From: Solobacterium sp.
Lineage (GTDB): Bacteria > Bacillota_I > Bacilli_A > Erysipelotrichales > Erysipelotrichaceae
Reading direction: 5' to 3'
NCBI GenBank assembly: GCA_017510405.1
Contig: JAFWNG010000019.1
Coordinates: 1 to 64,000, forward strand
Length of the DNA: 64,000 bases
Shown here piece by piece: positions 52,879-61,434 of the stretch (position 1 is the first letter of the stretch; each line of letters opens with the position of its first letter). Made by a program: the position numbers and the translations under genes. A model generated the notes under the pieces. That model had not been told where the DNA came from. It worked only from the letters and a program-made list of their open reading frames with translations, and made no database searches.

Positions 52879-54636
52879 ATGAAAGATACAGCAGAAAAAA
52901 GAGAACTGATGCTTGGAAACAAAGCAGTTGCGCGCGGTCTGTACGAAGCAGGCGTGTGCTTTATCTCCAGTTATCCGGGTACTCCGAGTACGGAGATCAC
53001 GGAAGAAGCAGTGAAATATGATGAGATCTACTGTGAATGGGCACCGAATGAGAAGGTGGCCATGGAAGCAGCCTTCGGCGCATGCCTTGCCGGCAAGCGT
53101 TCTTTCTGTGCCCAGAAGCACGTCGGCCTGAACGTTGCGGCAGATCCTCTTTATACCATGTCTTACACCGGCGTCAATGCCGGCCTGGTCATTGCCGTTG
53201 CGGACGACCCGGGCATGCATTCCTCTCAGAACGAGCAGGACAGCCGTCACCACGCGATCGCCGCAAAAGTCCCGATGCTGGAACCGTCCGATTCCGCCGA
53301 GGCACTTGCCTTCGCAAAAAAGGCATATGAGATCTCAGAACAGTTTGATACACCCGTCCTTCTGAAAATGGTGACCCGCGTTGCCCACTCCCAGTCTCTG
53401 GTGACAAAAGGGGAACGCACCGTCCCGGTGAAGGAATATGAAAAGAATATTGCCAAATATGTCATGATGCCCGGCAACGCGATCCGCCGTCATCCGATCG
53501 TGGAACAGCGTACGCGCGATCTGACCGCATTCGCAGAGACAACAGATCTCAACCGCGTGGAAATGGGCGGCACAGAACTCGGCATCATCACATCCTCCAC
53601 TTCCTATCAGTATGTGAAGGAAATCTACGGCGACTCCGTCAGCGTCCTGAAACTCGGCATGACAAATCCTCTGCCGGTCCAGCTGATCAAAGACTTTGCT
53701 GCTAAAGTAGACCGCCTGGTCGTTGTCGAAGAACTCGACCCGATCATCGAAAACCACGTAAAGACTCTTGGTCTCAGCGTATCCGGAAAAGACCTCTTCC
53801 CGCTGGAAGGCGAATTCTCCCAGAACAGCATCGCCGCTGCACTTGGTGAAAAGACTCTGTCGTTCCGCAAACTGGACGAAGCCATTCCTGCCCGTCCGCC
53901 GGTCATGTGTGCCGGCTGCCCGCACAGAGGCATGTTCTATACGCTGAAGCAGAACAAATGCACTGTCCTGGGAGACATCGGCTGCTACACACTCGGCGCA
54001 GTCGCTCCGCTCGGTGCCATCGAAACAACACTATGCATGGGCGCCTCCATCGGTGCCGTTCACGGATTCAATAAGGTATTAGGAGAAAGGAGTGAAGGTA
54101 GAACAGTCGCCGTTATCGGCGACTCCACCTTTATGCACTCCGGCATGACAGGTCTCGCTAATATTGCATACAACCAGTCCAACTCCACCGTTGTCATCCT
54201 CGACAACTCGATCACCGGCATGACCGGCCACCAGCAGAATCCGACCACCGGGTACAACATCAAAGGCGATCCGGCCGGCAAGATCGATCTGGAAGCACTG
54301 TGCCGTGCAATGGGCTTCAACCGGATCCGTGTCGTAGATCCGTATGACCTCAAAGCATGCGATACCGTCATAAAAGAAGAACTGGCAGTGAAAGAGCCGT
54401 CCGTGATCATCTCACGGCGTCCCTGCGCACTGCTCAAATATGTAAAGCACAAAGCACCGCTTACCGTGGACACGAACAAGTGTGTCGGCTGTAAGTCCTG
54501 CATGCGCATCGGCTGCCCCGCCATCTCCATCAAAGACGGCAAGGCACGCGTTGACGCAACATTGTGCGTCGGCTGCGGCGTCTGCTCACAGCTGTGTCAT
54601 TTCGATGCACTTCAGTCATCAGTTAAGGAGGCATGA
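52879..54636 (+). CDS. iorA: Indolepyruvate:ferredoxin oxidoreductase, alpha subunit
   Basis: A 585-residue TPP enzyme subunit. The N-terminal pyruvate-oxidoreductase-like domain has GNKAVARGLYEAGVCFISSYPGTPSTEI-like text; VMCAGCPHRGMFY and GDIGCYTLG lead to the TPP-binding GDSTFMHSGMTGLANIAYNQ region near 415-435; the C-terminus is a double 4Fe-4S ferredoxin domain (CVGCKSCMRIGC and CVGCGVCSQLC). It oxidatively decarboxylates aryl pyruvates from aromatic amino acids to aryl-acetyl-CoA, reducing ferredoxin. ATG 52879 has GGAG 6 bases upstream. Operon iorA-iorB-paaK-ACT. Confidence 0.95.
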   Translation: MKDTAEKRELMLGNKAVARGLYEAGVCFISSYPGTPSTEITEEAVKYDEIYCEWAPNEKVAMEAAFGACLAGKRSFCAQKHVGLNVAADPLYTMSYTGVNAGLVIAVADDPGMHSSQNEQDSRHHAIAAKVPMLEPSDSAEALAFAKKAYEISEQFDTPVLLKMVTRVAHSQSLVTKGERTVPVKEYEKNIAKYVMMPGNAIRRHPIVEQRTRDLTAFAETTDLNRVEMGGTELGIITSSTSYQYVKEIYGDSVSVLKLGMTNPLPVQLIKDFAAKVDRLVVVEELDPIIENHVKTLGLSVSGKDLFPLEGEFSQNSIAAALGEKTLSFRKLDEAIPARPPVMCAGCPHRGMFYTLKQNKCTVLGDIGCYTLGAVAPLGAIETTLCMGASIGAVHGFNKVLGERSEGRTVAVIGDSTFMHSGMTGLANIAYNQSNSTVVILDNSITGMTGHQQNPTTGYNIKGDPAGKIDLEALCRAMGFNRIRVVDPYDLKACDTVIKEELAVKEPSVIISRRPCALLKYVKHKAPLTVDTNKCVGCKSCMRIGCPAISIKDGKARVDATLCVGCGVCSQLCHFDALQSSVKEA

Positions 54637-54638
54637 CC

Positions 54639-55211
54639 ATGGAAACAAAGAATATTATGATCGTCGGTGTCGGCGGACAGGGGTCATTACTTGCCAGCAA
54701 ACTGCTCGGACATCTTCTGATGTCCCGCGGCTATGATGTCAAAGTGTCGGAAGTACACGGCATGTCCCAGCGCGGCGGCAGTGTCGTTACTTATGTCCGT
54801 TACGGTGACCGTGTATACTCTCCGGTAATCGACCGGGGAGAAGCAGACTTCATCGTTTCCTTCGAGGCACTGGAAGCCGCAAGATGGCTTTCATACCTGA
54901 AGGAAGACGGTGTCATCGTGACTAATACCCAGCAGATCGACCCGATGCCGGTCATTACCAGGGCAATGGAATACCCGGAAGACATCATTGGAAAACTTAA
55001 GGCGGCAGGCGCCAACGTAGATGCACTGGACTGCCTGTCTCTTGCAGAACAGGCCGGTTCCGCAAAAGCTGTAAACGTCGTTCTTATGGGTCGACTTTCC
55101 CACTATTTCGATATCCCGGAAGAGGAATGGATGGCAAGCCTGGAAGCTATCGTCCCGGCCAGATTCCTGGATATGAACCGCAAAGCTTTTGTACTGGGGA
55201 AGAATACCTGA
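54639..55211 (+). CDS. iorB: Indolepyruvate:ferredoxin oxidoreductase, beta subunit
   Basis: A 190-residue gamma-type subunit of the POR family: NIMIVGVGGQGSLLASKLLG at the N-terminus and EVHGMSQRGGSVVTYVRYG are typical of IorB. It pairs with IorA to form the catalytic complex. I chose ATG 54639, 7 bases after AGGAGG; an ATG two codons earlier overlaps the iorA stop and is too close to the ribosome site. Confidence 0.95.
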   Translation: METKNIMIVGVGGQGSLLASKLLGHLLMSRGYDVKVSEVHGMSQRGGSVVTYVRYGDRVYSPVIDRGEADFIVSFEALEAARWLSYLKEDGVIVTNTQQIDPMPVITRAMEYPEDIIGKLKAAGANVDALDCLSLAEQAGSAKAVNVVLMGRLSHYFDIPEEEWMASLEAIVPARFLDMNRKAFVLGKNT

Positions 55212-55235
55212 GATAAGAAAGGAATTAGATTTATC

Positions 55236-56537
55236 ATGGAAAGGTACTATCAGGAGGAGATCGAGTGCGCTTCGTACGAAACGATCCGCGCGATTCAGAG
55301 CGAAAAACTTGTCAAGCAGGTACGTCATGTCTGGGACAACGTACCGTATTACCGGAAGAAAATGGAAGAAAAGGGAGTTACACCGGATGATATCAAGTCG
55401 GTAGACGACCTTCACAAACTTCCGTTCCTCTCCAAAAACGATCTCCGTGTCGCATATCCGTACGGATTACTGGGAAAAGACCTGAAAGACTGCGTACGTA
55501 TTCAGTCCACTTCAGGCACAACAGGAAAACGCGTTGTCGCGTTCTACACCCAGCACGATATTGATCTGTGGGAAGACTGCTGCGCACGTGCTATTACAGC
55601 TGCCGGCGGAACAAATGAAGATGTCTGTCAGGTCTCCTATGGCTACGGCCTGTTCACCGGCGGTCCCGGTCTCAACGGCGGCTCTCACAAAGTCGGCTGC
55701 CTGACCGTTCCGACCAGCTCCGGCAACACAGACCGCCAGATCATGTTCATCATGGATCTGCAGGCAACCATCCTCTGCTGCACACCGAGCTACGCAGCGT
55801 ACCTCGGCGAGCGCATGAAGGAACTCGGCCTTGGACCGGATGATATCCCGCTCAAAGCCGGTATCTTCGGCGCAGAAGCCTGGAGCGAAGAAATGCGTCA
55901 TGATATCGAAAAGACACTCGGTATCAAAGCATATGATATTTACGGACTGACGGAACTGTCCGGCCCGGGCGTTGCATTCGAATGCTCCGCACAGCAGGGC
56001 ATGCATATCAATGAGGATCACTTCATTGCTGAGATCATCGATCCGGATACACTGGAAGTACTTCCGGAAGGCTCCGAAGGCGAACTCGTCTTCACAGCAG
56101 TTGATAAGGAAGCGTTCCCGATGATCCGCTACCGTACACGCGATATCTGCACTCTCACACGTGAGAAGTGCTCCTGCGGCCGTACACATGTCCGCATGGG
56201 CAAGCCGAAGGGCAGATCCGACGACATGCTCATCATCCGCGGCGTCAACGTATTCCCGAGCCAGATCGAAACTGTACTGCTGAACAACGGCTACGCAGCG
56301 AACTACCAGATCATCGTTGACCGTGTCAACAACACCGATACACTGGATGTCCAGGTCGAAATGACGCCTGAGATGTTCACAGATAACGTCGGTGAGATCG
56401 CTGACCGCCAGAGAGTACTGGTCGACGGACTCAAGTCCATGCTCGGCTTAAAGGCAAAAGTATCCCTCGTAGCACCGAAGAGCATTGCCAGAAGTGAAGG
56501 CAAGGCTGTCCGTGTCATTGATAAGAGAAAGATCTGA
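55236..56537 (+). CDS. paaK: Phenylacetate-CoA ligase
   Basis: A 433-residue class I adenylate-forming enzyme of the PaaK type: STSGTTGKRVVAFYT is the P-loop, YGLTELSGPGVAFEC the A5 motif, YRTRDICTL the A7-type segment and KGRSDDMLIIRGVNVFPSQIE the A8 region. It interconverts arylacetates and arylacetyl-CoA. Placed after iorAB, it may work in the ATP-forming or CoA-activating direction with the arylacetyl-CoA produced by Ior. AGAAAGGA precedes the ATG. The gene next door encodes an ACT-domain protein, a frequent partner. Confidence 0.93.
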   Translation: MERYYQEEIECASYETIRAIQSEKLVKQVRHVWDNVPYYRKKMEEKGVTPDDIKSVDDLHKLPFLSKNDLRVAYPYGLLGKDLKDCVRIQSTSGTTGKRVVAFYTQHDIDLWEDCCARAITAAGGTNEDVCQVSYGYGLFTGGPGLNGGSHKVGCLTVPTSSGNTDRQIMFIMDLQATILCCTPSYAAYLGERMKELGLGPDDIPLKAGIFGAEAWSEEMRHDIEKTLGIKAYDIYGLTELSGPGVAFECSAQQGMHINEDHFIAEIIDPDTLEVLPEGSEGELVFTAVDKEAFPMIRYRTRDICTLTREKCSCGRTHVRMGKPKGRSDDMLIIRGVNVFPSQIETVLLNNGYAANYQIIVDRVNNTDTLDVQVEMTPEMFTDNVGEIADRQRVLVDGLKSMLGLKAKVSLVAPKSIARSEGKAVRVIDKRKI

Positions 56538-56549
56538 CGGAGGTAGATC

Positions 56550-56984
56550 ATGAGTTTAAAACAGATTTCCGTATTTCTGGTCAATAAACCGGGAACGCTG
56601 AAAAACATGACCGGTGTCCTCGCTGCCAACAAAGTGGATATGCGTGCCATTTCCCTGGCAGAGACGAAGGAATTCGGCATTGCCCGCATTATCGTCGATA
56701 ATGTCATCGAAGCAGTCGATATCCTGAAAGAAGCAGACTTCGTTACCAGCGTCAATTCCGTTCTGGCTGTCGAAGTGCCGGATGAACCGGGCGGACTGAA
56801 TAATCTGCTCGAGATCTTCGCGGCGGAAGACGTGAATATCGAATACATGTATTCCTTCATCATCGGCCGTGAAAACGCCAGCGCCGGCATGATCTTCCGT
56901 GTCGGAGATACTTCCTCCGCAGAACCGAAACTTACCGCCAGAGGTCTGAAAGTACTGTCTCAGGAAGATATTGCTGAACTGTAA
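56550..56984 (+). CDS. Tandem ACT-domain protein
   Basis: A 144-residue protein made of two ACT domains: LKQISVFLVNKPGTLKNMTGVLAANKVDMR (about 3-32) and a second beginning VLAVEVPDEPGGLNNLLEIFAAEDVN (about 72-97). ACT domains bind amino acids, so it probably senses or regulates flux of aromatic or branched amino acids through the iorAB-paaK pathway. GGAGG precedes the ATG, 12 bases after paaK. Confidence 0.88.
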   Translation: MSLKQISVFLVNKPGTLKNMTGVLAANKVDMRAISLAETKEFGIARIIVDNVIEAVDILKEADFVTSVNSVLAVEVPDEPGGLNNLLEIFAAEDVNIEYMYSFIIGRENASAGMIFRVGDTSSAEPKLTARGLKVLSQEDIAEL

Positions 56985-56995
56985 TTCTTCACCGA

Positions 56996-57037
56996 AAAGC
57001 TGCAGCTGCCTGCTTGATGCAACACTGCAGCTTTTTT
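56996..57037 (+). terminator. Terminator of the iorAB-paaK-ACT operon
   Basis: AAAGCTGCAG (56996-57005) pairs with CTGCAGCTTT (57025-57034), then TTT. Confidence 0.9.
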
Positions 57038-57316
57038 TCTTCGGCGGATGGGGGAGATTCCCGTTTCTTCTGTATATGTATAGTGAAGGGCAGTCAGAGA
57101 TCCTGCTTTCCTGCTCGTTATACAAAAGGGGGGAATCACATATGAAGTACCATCGTCGCGAATGACACACTTTCCGGAACGATGCATCCGGACAGAATAA
57201 ATGCATTGACATGGTACCCGGAGGCACCGGGGATCCGATAAGCCTGGGGAATCTGGATACGCTGGTATCCTTGACCAGGAATACTTTGTTTGTTTTCTGT
57301 TTATTTCATGTATTGA
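57038..57316 (+). other. Gene-free leader upstream of purC with several hairpins
   Basis: About 280 bases without a convincing gene. It contains a seven-codon ORF (57142-57165, MKYHRRE) behind GGGGGG, a CATCGT/ACGATG stem (57149-57154 with 57179-57184), a CCCGG/CCGGG hairpin near 57217-57231 and a perfect GGATAC-GCTG-GTATCC hairpin (57255-57270). ACCGGGGA and GCCTGGG in the middle recall the 3' half of ZTP (pfl) riboswitches, but the matching 5' half is not evident. I cannot assign a class. Confidence 0.35.
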
Positions 57317-57319
57317 TAT

Positions 57320-57328
57320 GCTATACTT
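57320..57328 (+). promoter_or_regulatory. Extended -10 promoter of purC
   Basis: TGC followed by TATACT (57323-57328), with a weak TTTATT at 57301-57306 as possible -35; 25 bases before the purC ATG. Confidence 0.5.
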
Positions 57329-57353
57329 TTGTGGTCGTTAAAGGAGACCAGCT

Positions 57354-58223
57354 ATGAAGGAATATACACCGATCAAAGAAGGCAAAGTCAGAGAGATCTA
57401 TGACGTAGAAGACGCACTGATCATGGTCGCAACAGACCGTATCTCCGCATTTGATGTCATACTGAAAAACAAAGTAACAGACAAAGGAAAAGTTCTTACA
57501 CAGATGTCAAAATTCTGGTTTGATCTGACAAAGGACATCGTCCCGAATCACATGATCAGCACAGACGTGAACGACATGCCGGAATACTTCCGCACAGAAG
57601 CATTCGAAGGGCGCGCGATGCTGTGTAAGAAATTAGAGATGCTGCCGGTGGAATGCATCGTGCGCGGATATATTACCGGAAGCGGCTGGGCCAGCTATAA
57701 AAAGGACGGCACAGTGTGCGGCATCAAACTGCCGGAAGGACTTCAGGAGTGCGCACAGCTGCCGCAGCCGATCTATACGCCGAGCACCAAGGCAGAGATC
57801 GGCGACCACGACGAGAACATTTCTTTTGAGCAGTCTGTAAAGGTTCTCGAAAAACAGTGGCCGGAACGCGGCCGCGAATATGCCGAAAAACTTCGTGACT
57901 ACACGATTGCACTGTACAAAAAGTGCGCGGAATATGCCCGCAGCCGCGGAATCATCATCGCGGACACCAAGTTTGAATTCGGTCTGGACGAGAACGGCAA
58001 TGTCGTTCTGGCAGACGAAATGCTGACACCGGACTCCAGCCGTTTCTGGCCGGAAAAAGGCTACGAAGAAGGCCACGGACAGCCGTCATTCGACAAACAG
58101 TTCGTACGTGACTGGCTCAAGGCCAACCCGGACAGCGACTACGACCTGCCGCAGGACGTAATTGACAGAACCATTGCCAAATACAAAGAGGCATATTCTC
58201 TCCTGACCGGAAAAGAACTCTAA
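57354..58223 (+). CDS. purC: Phosphoribosylaminoimidazole-succinocarboxamide synthase (SAICAR synthetase)
   Basis: A 289-residue PurC. KEGKVREIYDVEDALIMVATDRISAFDV is the nucleotide-binding N-terminus; PVECIVRGYITGSGWASYKK and LADEMLTPDSSRFWP carry the SAICAR signatures. It joins aspartate to CAIR in purine synthesis, using ATP. AAAGGAG precedes the ATG. It stands alone, away from other pur genes, and is flanked by terminators. Confidence 0.95.
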   Translation: MKEYTPIKEGKVREIYDVEDALIMVATDRISAFDVILKNKVTDKGKVLTQMSKFWFDLTKDIVPNHMISTDVNDMPEYFRTEAFEGRAMLCKKLEMLPVECIVRGYITGSGWASYKKDGTVCGIKLPEGLQECAQLPQPIYTPSTKAEIGDHDENISFEQSVKVLEKQWPERGREYAEKLRDYTIALYKKCAEYARSRGIIIADTKFEFGLDENGNVVLADEMLTPDSSRFWPEKGYEEGHGQPSFDKQFVRDWLKANPDSDYDLPQDVIDRTIAKYKEAYSLLTGKEL

Positions 58224-58234
58224 ATCCCTGAATC

Positions 58235-58276
58235 AGAACAGCCGGATCGTCCAAATGACAGTCCGGCGTTCTTTTG
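58235..58276 (+). terminator. Terminator of purC
   Basis: GAAC-GCCGGA (58236-58246, one bulge) pairs with TCCGGC-GTTC (58262-58271), then TTTTG. Confidence 0.75.
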
Positions 58277-58285
58277 TTTCCGATG

Positions 58286-58317
58286 AAAAACCCGCCTCTG
58301 ACACTGCAGCGGCGGGT
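58286..58317 (-). terminator. Terminator of the dehydratase-like operon
   Basis: ACCCGCC (58290-58296) pairs with GGCGGGT (58311-58317); on the minus strand TTTTTC follows. Confidence 0.85.
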
Positions 58318-58337
58318 AATTTGCGTCTGGTATGCTT

Positions 58338-58505
58338 TTACAGATGCCGATCCCGTTCGATCCGGTCGTAATGCTTCAGCAGGAACGGTTCGATCATGGC
58401 AGTCAGCTTCATATCAAGATTGAAGAAATACACCGTGAATGTGATCACGAAGAAACCTGTGCAGAACAGCAGGATCCAGCATAACAATTTCATTGGTTTG
58501 GACAT
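58338..58505 (-). CDS. 55-residue single-pass membrane protein in the dehydratase-like operon
   Basis: A short gene encoding MSKPMKLLCWILLFCTGFFV at its N-terminus, continuing as one hydrophobic helix to about residue 30 and ending in a charged tail (HYDRIERDRHL). AAGGAG sits 8 bases before ATG 58505. It starts 18 bases after the larger dehydratase-like gene and is followed by a clear terminator, so it is the third gene of that operon. I do not recognise a family. The ribosome site, position and hydrophobic layout support it being real; its function is unknown. Confidence 0.65.
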   Translation of the reverse strand: MSKPMKLLCWILLFCTGFFVITFTVYFFNLDMKLTAMIEPFLLKHYDRIERDRHL

Positions 58506-58523
58506 GATTGATCTCCTTTACTC

Positions 58524-60089
58524 TTACCAGGACTCTTCGTCTTTCAGCACTTCCAGCGAAGGATCCAGCGGTTCCTCGCGGAAGACAGTCCGCATGAATG
58601 AATTGATCTGATCGCGGACACCCTGTCGGGAAACGATCCGCGGGTCAAACAGATCATGAGTGACCCAGACAAGCGGTATGCCGCGTTCACGCGCACGTTC
58701 CTCAAACAGACCGTGCATGCCGTCCAGAGCCTTGCAGGACATATGTTCCCATAGAATGACCATATCGGCGTTGAACATATCCACATACTCCCAGAGCTCA
58801 TCCAGAAGCACCTGATAGCCGCCGTGCGTACGGTTGCGCATGATCATATTCTCCGTCAGCCACGCCATGTCATAATAGGCAGTCTCGCGATTCTCCGGCG
58901 TATCCGTCTCTTTCAGTTCCCGCGTGGACACCATGGACAGCATATCCGTCAGCGGCACGATACCCCAGCAGTTCAGCAGCCATACAAGGAAATCCATATA
59001 ATAATGCGACTGCACGCCCCAGATGATGGCACGGTGCCGGTATTCCTTCACCGCCATCTTTTTCTTTGCATATGCCTGCCGTGCCAGCTCCGTAATGCGT
59101 CGATCCGCTTTTTCAAAAGCCGGGATCCTTCCGCAGATCGCCATATAATTCGTTTCCGTATACAGTGCAAGATTCGAACCGAAAACCTGCGGATATTCCG
59201 TTCTGTTCATTTCCAGCCATTCCTGACGGCACTTTGTGGCATAGTTGACACGCTTTGCACATTCAAAGTACGCATCCCAGTCCCACGCATGCCCGGTGTG
59301 CTTTTCCACAAACGCGATCGCATTTTTGATCTCCTGCGCTGCATAATCCTGTACATCATCCTCCCGGTGCCGCAGAGGAGCCGCAAGCTGGAAGACCGGG
59401 ATCCCGTCTTCTTTTTCCAGACGCCGGGAAATAACACCATTCCCCAGCAGTGAGCCATCACAGGTCGTATTGCACTGGATCGCACACGCACCCAGTACCG
59501 GCGCATCGTCATCGATCGAAACACCCGCTTCCGCTTCCGGCATCGGGCACACGTCCGACGCAAGACCGAACTCCTGCGCCACATCGATATAATGTTCCGC
59601 CGCATGCTGATTCAGCAGAACCGATACATACGTTGACGGCGTCTCTCTGCTCAATACCTTCAGATTCGGGAATCCCATCATGACCGCAGTCATTTCATTT
59701 TCATCCACCAGCACGACCCGTTTCGAGAACTCGGTATCGTTGCCGATCCGTCTGTCGCCGCGGAACAGATTCTCCAGCAGCTGGGCAACGTCATCAATGA
59801 TCAGATCCTGCTCCTCGTGGCAGATCCGCAGATACTCTCCGCGCAGTCCCTGGGTATGCCGGTCGACCATCATCGGCACAGCAAGATAATTCGCCATCCA
59901 GCGGTAACGGAACATTGCCTTCACATTGCGCGGCTTCATGACGAACTTTCCCAGTGTCATCATGATCTTCAGCCATCTGGAATAGTCATACAGCGTATCC
60001 GCTACTCCGCGCCATTCCCGTCGTCTGCGTACCTTTCCGCCGTCTATATACAGATCGCCGAGACGATCCTTGCCGACTTCCTTAGCCAT
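58524..60089 (-). CDS. 2-hydroxyacyl-CoA dehydratase family protein, long subunit
   Basis: A 521-residue member of the 2-hydroxyacyl-CoA dehydratase/benzoyl-CoA reductase (HgdB/BcrC) superfamily, recognised from APVLGACAIQCNTTCDG, FQLAAPLRHREDD and the C-terminal VILWEHMSCKALDGMHGLFEE, GIPLVWVTHDLFDPR and GVRDQINSFMR, equivalent to the usual CK..., LE.D..D.R and GQ.RTR.EAF blocks. Cysteines in CNTTC and SCK may bind a 4Fe-4S cluster. It is longer than typical subunits (about 380-430). It overlaps the upstream partner gene by 8 bases. The ATPase activator needed by this family is not in the window. Exact substrate unknown. Confidence 0.8.
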   Translation of the reverse strand: MAKEVGKDRLGDLYIDGGKVRRRREWRGVADTLYDYSRWLKIMMTLGKFVMKPRNVKAMFRYRWMANYLAVPMMVDRHTQGLRGEYLRICHEEQDLIIDDVAQLLENLFRGDRRIGNDTEFSKRVVLVDENEMTAVMMGFPNLKVLSRETPSTYVSVLLNQHAAEHYIDVAQEFGLASDVCPMPEAEAGVSIDDDAPVLGACAIQCNTTCDGSLLGNGVISRRLEKEDGIPVFQLAAPLRHREDDVQDYAAQEIKNAIAFVEKHTGHAWDWDAYFECAKRVNYATKCRQEWLEMNRTEYPQVFGSNLALYTETNYMAICGRIPAFEKADRRITELARQAYAKKKMAVKEYRHRAIIWGVQSHYYMDFLVWLLNCWGIVPLTDMLSMVSTRELKETDTPENRETAYYDMAWLTENMIMRNRTHGGYQVLLDELWEYVDMFNADMVILWEHMSCKALDGMHGLFEERARERGIPLVWVTHDLFDPRIVSRQGVRDQINSFMRTVFREEPLDPSLEVLKDEESW

Positions 60090-61347
60090 TGTGGTCCTCC
60101 TTCTTCAGTTTCTTGATTCCGATACTTTCCACAAATGCCTGTACCCTGGTACGCATCTGCCCGGACGAACCGATCGCATACGGACGGTCAACTGCCAGTA
60201 CCGGATACCCAAACTCTTCCCGCAGAATATGTGCGCCAAGCATCTTTTCATATGCCCACGGATCACAGAACTTCATCTGTTCATAAATGACTCCGTCCGC
60301 ATTGTATTCTTTCGCAAGTTTATACACATAATCTCTTCTGGCATCCATCTTGGAACTGTCCATATACCGCGGACACTGTCCCCGGTACATATACTGCCGG
60401 CATACCTGCGTCAGAGCATCTTCCTCATCATTCAGTTCAATAACATTTCTGCCCGGCAGAGATCCGTAGCAGAAACGGTCGGCACACACGTACGCGCCGC
60501 TGTCCTCGATCAGCTTAATGATATCGATATCGTCCATTTCCGAGCCGACCACCACGACCCGTGCACCATACGGGAATACCGGATCCGGTTCCCTCGTCTT
60601 CAGTTCCTCCAGCGTCTCCTCCAGCTTATCCACGATCAGATACTTCGGAGCCGCATAAGTGGCCATGGTAATGACATGATACTCATAGCCCGTGATGCGC
60701 GGCTTTTCGCCCTTTCGGAAATCTCCGATCGCCCGGATCAGTTCACAGATCCGATTGTGCTCACGCACCGCCTGCCGGATCGCAGCGTCGGAAATATCGA
60801 TGCCGTAGTGTTCCTGCAGCGGCTTCAGAATATGATTCCGGCACTGAACGACATACAGGTTCAATCCGTTATCATCCGCCTTCATCGGGATCTCCATGTA
60901 GGAGTAGAAGAAGTTTTCCTTGCCGGCACCCATCGTCTTGAGAAGCTCCATGTTTTCCACACACCGGTTCATCATGGAACAGCCGTCCGGAGTGATAATG
61001 CAGTCCGCAAAATTATAGCCGCCCTCAACAGCCCGTTCCAGAAGCGCCCGGCTGTATTCACACAGGAAACTCGTCAGATAGTATGTCGAAATATCCAGCG
61101 ATCCGGTACGCGGGGCACGCAGACGGGTCGAGAATACTCCTGGCAGATTTAAAAGCGGCTCAGGTGTATTTTCACACGTGTAAGCAGCACAGATCCGACC
61201 TTCTTCCTGAGCCCTGCGAATCAGATCGTTATTGGCCTCCTGAAGAAGATCTTCAAAGTATTGTAAATGCTTCAGATCTTTCAAAATTATGTCCTCTGTC
61301 TTTCCGAACTGAACATTTCCGAAATGTACTCTGTCAGTTTTCCTCAT
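60082..61347 (-). CDS. 2-hydroxyacyl-CoA dehydratase family protein, short subunit
   Basis: A 421-residue superfamily member. Residues RICAAYTCENTPEPLLNLPG-type text near 50-70, CIITPDGCSMMNRC near 115-128 and the C-terminal IYEQMKFCDPWAYE, VLAVDRPYAIGSSGQMRTRV are the three cysteine-bearing blocks of HgdB/FldC-type subunits. With the long subunit it likely forms a heterodimer that removes water from a 2-hydroxyacyl-CoA or reduces an aromatic thioester by radical chemistry. The start is uncertain: ATG 61347 follows the -10-like TATACT by nine bases and lacks a good ribosome site, so translation may be leaderless, or begin at a downstream TTG behind AGAGGA. Confidence 0.82.
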   Translation of the reverse strand: MRKTDRVHFGNVQFGKTEDIILKDLKHLQYFEDLLQEANNDLIRRAQEEGRICAAYTCENTPEPLLNLPGVFSTRLRAPRTGSLDISTYYLTSFLCEYSRALLERAVEGGYNFADCIITPDGCSMMNRCVENMELLKTMGAGKENFFYSYMEIPMKADDNGLNLYVVQCRNHILKPLQEHYGIDISDAAIRQAVREHNRICELIRAIGDFRKGEKPRITGYEYHVITMATYAAPKYLIVDKLEETLEELKTREPDPVFPYGARVVVVGSEMDDIDIIKLIEDSGAYVCADRFCYGSLPGRNVIELNDEEDALTQVCRQYMYRGQCPRYMDSSKMDARRDYVYKLAKEYNADGVIYEQMKFCDPWAYEKMLGAHILREEFGYPVLAVDRPYAIGSSGQMRTRVQAFVESIGIKKLKKEDHNG

Positions 61348-61356
61348 CTTTACTTT

Positions 61357-61362
61357 AGTATA
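61357..61362 (-). promoter_or_regulatory. Candidate -10 box of the dehydratase-like operon
   Basis: TATACT on the minus strand, nine bases before ATG 61347. No good -35 box. If used, the transcript would start at or next to the start codon. Confidence 0.4.
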
Positions 61363-61411
61363 GCCGGACAACCTATTTCAAGATATTTAACAAATCGGAA
61401 AATATGTTAAA

Positions 61412-61434
61412 AAACCGATCCTCTCAGACCGGTT
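61412..61434 (-). terminator. Terminator of the symporter-amidohydrolase operon
   Basis: AACCG (61434-61430 on the minus strand read 5' to 3') pairs with CGGTT (61417-61413), followed by TTTTAAC. The stop codon of the amidohydrolase lies in the loop. Confidence 0.6.

Noticed and set aside
57142..57165. Seven-codon ORF as a transcription-attenuating leader peptide
   Set aside because: It has a good ribosome site, but the codons (MKYHRRE) do not match purine control and no terminator/antiterminator pair is evident between it and purC.
57038..57300. A T-box or SAM riboswitch before purC
   Set aside because: No T-box consensus (AGGGTGGNACCGCG) or SAM-type core is present.
57333..57345. CGTTAAAG before purC as a third copy of the shared operator
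   Set aside because: Only eight bases match and there is no palindrome, so it is not counted as a site.
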